NCBI GenBank assembly: GCA_003543215.1
Contig: DPJD01000001.1
Location: forward strand, 678,860 to 742,859
Direction: 5' to 3'
DNA length: 64,000 nt
Origin: Erysipelotrichaceae bacterium
GTDB taxonomy: Bacteria > Bacillota_I > Bacilli_A > Erysipelotrichales > Erysipelotrichaceae
Shown here: positions 60,903 through 64,000 of the stretch, piece after piece
How positions within the stretch are numbered: the first letter of the stretch is position 1
Layout of the letters: each line of letters opens with the position of its first letter
Program-made: the position numbers and the translations under genes
Notes under the pieces: generated by a model
What the model was told of the DNA's origin: nothing
What the model saw: the letters and a program-made list of their open reading frames with translations, nothing else
Database searches by the model: none

Positions 60903-63898
60903 GAAAACTCAAACTATTCAAAACATTGAATAAAAACAAAACTGAAAAGCCACAAAAAAAGCAGCTATTGAAAAACAAGCTTGCCATCTTGGTCTCAGCT
61001 TTCTTAGTGCTTGCCATCCTAGGCTCTATGACTGGCATCATTTATATTGCCACAGTCTTAAAAGGTGCTCCTACACTCAATAGTTCAGACTTCGTTACTT
61101 CGGATAGTTCAAAGGTTTTTGATGCGGATGGTAACCAAATTGCCGATATCGGTTTCCAAATCCGTGAGAACATCAGTTATGATGAGCTTCCACAAGTCGT
61201 TATCGATGCTTTTGTCGCCGTAGAAGATTCCCGTTTTTTCGAACACAACGGATTTGATATTCCGCGCTTCACTAAAGCGATGTTCGAGAATATTCGAACC
61301 TTGAGTTTTGGTCAAGGTGGTTCCACATTCACAATGCAGTTGGTTAAGGGGACTTATTTTGAAACTGAAGAAGCGACAGCAGTTCGCTCTGGTTTGGCAG
61401 GTGTCAATCGTAAGATTCGTGAAATCTATGTCGCCATTCAAGCAGAGAAGATCATCAGTAAGAAACGGATCTTAGAGCTTTATTTGAATCGTATCAATTA
61501 TGGTGTCCCTGGAAACAAACGTGGCATCCAGACTGCATCACAGTTCTATTTCGGTAAAAACATAGAAGATGTCAATTTATTGGAAGCAGCCATGCTTGCC
61601 GGAATCATCAATGCTCCTAATTTATACAATCCCTTGTATAACCTTGAAAACGCTGAGAAGCGAACAAATATCGTACTGGATTTGATGGAGTATCATGGAT
61701 ACATCACTCCAAATGAATACAAACTTGCTGCTGATACACCGTTAGAAAACCTCTTGGTAGGAAACACAAAGAACAGTGCAAATGCCTACCCTTATCAAGC
61801 TTATGTCGATGCGGCAGTCGCTGAAGTAAAGACATTGACCGGCTTGGATCCTGTCGACGTACCGATGCGTATTTATACGACTATGGATCGTGACCTTCAA
61901 GAAACGATCGAATCAATCCAAAATGGTGAAAACAAGAGTGTCGAATGGCCAAATGAGATCATACAAACAGCGATTGTAACCATGAATAATAAGACTGGTG
62001 AAATCATTGGCATCGGTGGTGGTCGTTTCTACAATGGTGAACGTTTATTAAACCGTGCCATCGATATGCGTCGTCAACCTGGATCTTCAGTAAAAACATT
62101 CCTTACTTATCCCTTAGCATTTGAGCATCTCGGATGGTCAACCCAACATATGTTGGAAGACAAACCGATTCAATACGTTGGTACCGATGTCATCGTCAAG
62201 AACTTTGATAATGTCTATCGTGGTGACGTTCTTGTCCCTCAAGCAATTGGAAATTCTTTGAATATACCAGCCATTCAAACACTGCAAAGTGTCGTGGATA
62301 CGATCGGGTCTAAAAAAGTCGTCAGCTATTTGAACAGTATAGGCTTCACACAAGTCACAACTGGTAGTTTCGATATCGGTTATGGCATCGGTGGATCAAG
62401 CTTTGAAGCATCCCCGCTCCAGTTGGCTGGCGCACAAGCAAGTATTGTAAGTGGTGGAACCTACATTCAGCCACATACGGTTACACGGATAGAGTTTCTT
62501 GATGGCAAAGAGCCGATCACTCCAAGTTACACCTCAACAACCAGTATTTCCGCAGAAGCCGCCTACATGACAACGACCATGATGGAACAAAATGTTACGG
62601 GTCCATATTTCAATTTCATGCAGATCTTAAAGCGAAACTTCCCTGTTTATGCTAAGACGGGCACTTCAGATTGGGGTAATACGGGTGTTGAATATGGGAT
62701 CCCTGCTGGTGCTGCAAAGGACAAATGGATGTTGAGCTCTACCAGCGAGTTTACTACAGCTGTTTGGGTTGGATATGATAAAGCTGTCAAAGATCAAATA
62801 TCTTACTTGAATCAAGCACAAATCAATATGAATCTACCTGGTAAAGTCAGCAATCAAGTATTGAATTCACTCTATCTTGATCGACCAAATCCTAGTGCAG
62901 TCCAACGTCCTCGCGATGTCATCGATATCACACATGTCGTTGGTGTCTATCCATATGTCGCACCGAATGCGAGTACGAATCCAAGTTTGGTCGTAACCGG
63001 ATTGATCAAGTCCGAATATGCTAATCTTGCCAGCCTTCCTACACCAAGTGTCTACGCACCTTCGTCCTTTAATGGAACTGTCACGAGTTCTGGAAACAAT
63101 CGTTCATTTGCTTTTAAATTAAATGATTATCCAGATGCAAATGCAATGATCCTAGCACCGGATACCAAAGAACTCTATCTTGAAGTCAATGGTAAAGTAG
63201 TGCAAGCCACTGGACGCCGTCTCTTCGATTATTCTTGGCTCTATGGACCAATCGTCTATAAAGTACGCGTAAGCATTGATGGCAATGTCGTAGATGTCTT
63301 GAAATCATCCAGCAGCAGTCTCAGTACAACCATCGCAGTAGGTCCTAATTCCGTTGTTAACGCTTGTGGATATTATGGCTATGATTATGTAGAAATCAAC
63401 AGCTCAGAGCTCTGTACGAGCTATAGCATGAAAGATATGTTCATCAACATACCTGAACTCATTGGTCAACCGATCAGTACACTCACTCAATGGATTGCAG
63501 ACAATCAGTTAAGTGCATCTAAATTCCCAATCACAGAAGTTGAACCACGCAATGCGGACGAAATCGCCCTCATTGGTAAGATTGCGGAACTAAATCCAAA
63601 TCTTCAAAACACAGCTTACGAAACCAGCAAGAAAGATGATCTCACATTTTCGGTTACAGTCATCAAAGACAAGGATATCAATTTAAATGATATTCTCGGT
63701 AAGGAAATTCTACCTAGCTACTGTTCAACCTATAATCTGTGTACACGTATAGGAACAAACACTACTGGCAAAGTTTCAAGTGTAACGATTGGTGGAACAA
63801 CATATACAACCGCACCGACGCCTGCACCTAAACTTAGTGTCATCAAAAATGCTGGCGGAATCCAGTATACACTTGAGGGTACGGCATTAACCCCTTGA
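60899..63898 (+). CDS. ponA: class A penicillin-binding protein PBP1
   Basis: Bifunctional wall synthase of 999 aa. Short basic tail and one membrane helix (~28-52). The GT51 glycosyltransferase domain has VAVEDSRFFEHNGFD with the catalytic Glu and GQGGSTFTMQLVK. The transpeptidase domain has RQPGSSVKTF (Ser near residue 400), GNSLN and KTGTSDW. A long C-terminal part (from ~690) includes a PASTA-like stretch (INIPELIGQPISTLTQWI) and ends in a Thr/Pro-rich tail. Paired with gpsB nearby. Confidence 0.96.
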   Translation: MRKLKLFKTLNKNKTEKPQKKQLLKNKLAILVSAFLVLAILGSMTGIIYIATVLKGAPTLNSSDFVTSDSSKVFDADGNQIADIGFQIRENISYDELPQVVIDAFVAVEDSRFFEHNGFDIPRFTKAMFENIRTLSFGQGGSTFTMQLVKGTYFETEEATAVRSGLAGVNRKIREIYVAIQAEKIISKKRILELYLNRINYGVPGNKRGIQTASQFYFGKNIEDVNLLEAAMLAGIINAPNLYNPLYNLENAEKRTNIVLDLMEYHGYITPNEYKLAADTPLENLLVGNTKNSANAYPYQAYVDAAVAEVKTLTGLDPVDVPMRIYTTMDRDLQETIESIQNGENKSVEWPNEIIQTAIVTMNNKTGEIIGIGGGRFYNGERLLNRAIDMRRQPGSSVKTFLTYPLAFEHLGWSTQHMLEDKPIQYVGTDVIVKNFDNVYRGDVLVPQAIGNSLNIPAIQTLQSVVDTIGSKKVVSYLNSIGFTQVTTGSFDIGYGIGGSSFEASPLQLAGAQASIVSGGTYIQPHTVTRIEFLDGKEPITPSYTSTTSISAEAAYMTTTMMEQNVTGPYFNFMQILKRNFPVYAKTGTSDWGNTGVEYGIPAGAAKDKWMLSSTSEFTTAVWVGYDKAVKDQISYLNQAQINMNLPGKVSNQVLNSLYLDRPNPSAVQRPRDVIDITHVVGVYPYVAPNASTNPSLVVTGLIKSEYANLASLPTPSVYAPSSFNGTVTSSGNNRSFAFKLNDYPDANAMILAPDTKELYLEVNGKVVQATGRRLFDYSWLYGPIVYKVRVSIDGNVVDVLKSSSSSLSTTIAVGPNSVVNACGYYGYDYVEINSSELCTSYSMKDMFINIPELIGQPISTLTQWIADNQLSASKFPITEVEPRNADEIALIGKIAELNPNLQNTAYETSKKDDLTFSVTVIKDKDINLNDILGKEILPSYCSTYNLCTRIGTNTTGKVSSVTIGGTTYTTAPTPAPKLSVIKNAGGIQYTLEGTALTP

Positions 63899-63912
63899 TC
63901 ATAAATAAGCCT

Positions 63913-63950
63913 AAAACGACTCCATCTAATTATTTAGACGGAGTCGTTTT
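63913..63950 (+). terminator. terminator after ponA
   Basis: AAAACGACTCC...GGAGTCGTTTT with an inner TCTAA/TTAGA stem, ending in TTTT; strong on the plus strand and possibly active on both. Confidence 0.92.
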
Positions 63951-64000
63951 CTGATGTTTGTAATATGTACAGTTTGCTTGTAGTGGACAAGCATCACATT

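Noticed and set aside
1..64000. UGA read as tryptophan (mycoplasma code)
   Set aside because: Genes such as ispG, ispH and comGD end at TGA exactly where their families end.
1..64000. CRISPR arrays, insertion sequences, prophage, tRNA genes
   Set aside because: No repeat arrays, transposase or phage proteins, or cloverleaf-like segments were noticed; the region is dense core genome.
63951..64000. Possible start of another feature at the window edge
   Set aside because: Only about 50 bases after the ponA terminator are visible, with no identifiable signal.

Overview
The window reads as one continuous stretch of core chromosome from a low-GC Gram-positive bacterium, most probably a walled member of the Erysipelotrichia or a close relative. 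Several blocks keep the Bacillus subtilis gene order: rpoD-dnaG-glyQS-recO-era-cdd-dgkA-ybeY, scpA-scpB-rluB, recU-ponA divergent from gpsB-rnpB, comG next to a YqgX-type hydrolase, and rodZ-pgsA-cinA-recA-rny-ymdB-miaB. Other traits are closer to Mollicutes and Erysipelotrichia: an EF-P tip loop of the NKTAMRQ kind and a primary sigma factor with a long insertion. TGA serves as a stop codon (ispG, ispH), so the code is standard. Peptidoglycan genes (murE, two PBPs, rodZ, gpsB) show that the cell has a wall. There is no sign of phage, insertion sequences, CRISPR or tRNA genes.

Layout. 1-2.6 kb: the end of cmk, a membrane-anchored unknown, an FMN-riboswitch-controlled riboflavin transporter (ribU), and efp. 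2.6-5.9 kb: a complete comGA-GG competence pseudopilus operon. 6-12.3 kb: an MBL hydrolase, rpmG, a class B PBP, the two iron-sulfur enzymes ending the MEP isoprenoid pathway (ispG, ispH) and a DEAD-box helicase. 12.3-20.6 kb: the macromolecular synthesis operon, ybeY through trmK. 20.7-30 kb: a phosphate island with a Na/Pi cotransporter, phoU-pstBAC-pstS and phoH-phoP-phoR. 30-37 kb: rpsU, deoC, murE, three tRNA/rRNA modification genes, scpAB. 37-42.2 kb: a PlsC-like protein, dfrA, thyA, ssbB and two M16 peptidases. 42.3-48.5 kb: pncB and a nucleoside ABC importer. 48.6-58.6 kb: ftsK, an RNase J2-like protein, miaB, ferredoxin, ymdB, rny, recA, cinA, pgsA, rodZ. 58.6-64 kb: rnpB, gpsB, recU, ponA.

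Most genes are on the minus strand in tightly packed, translationally coupled operons. Plus-strand exceptions are ispG, ispH, the Na/Pi cotransporter, pncB and recU-ponA. Convergent pairs share terminators or overlap at their 3-prime ends.

The most unusual observation is the phosphate ABC importer. The PstS lipoprotein appears circularly permuted: the segment that is C-terminal in ordinary PstS comes first, and the segment carrying the GSTSV phosphate loop comes last. The partner permease PstA carries an extra extracytoplasmic stretch of about 125 residues. A three-repeat Pho box with 10-11 bp spacing lies over the stop codon of phoR, in front of pstS. Other points: EF-P has Met where the modified Lys should be, the RNase J lacks the second metal-binding His, and several operons (ybeY, scpA, pbp2) have a -10 box only 4-9 nt before the start codon and no ribosome-binding site.
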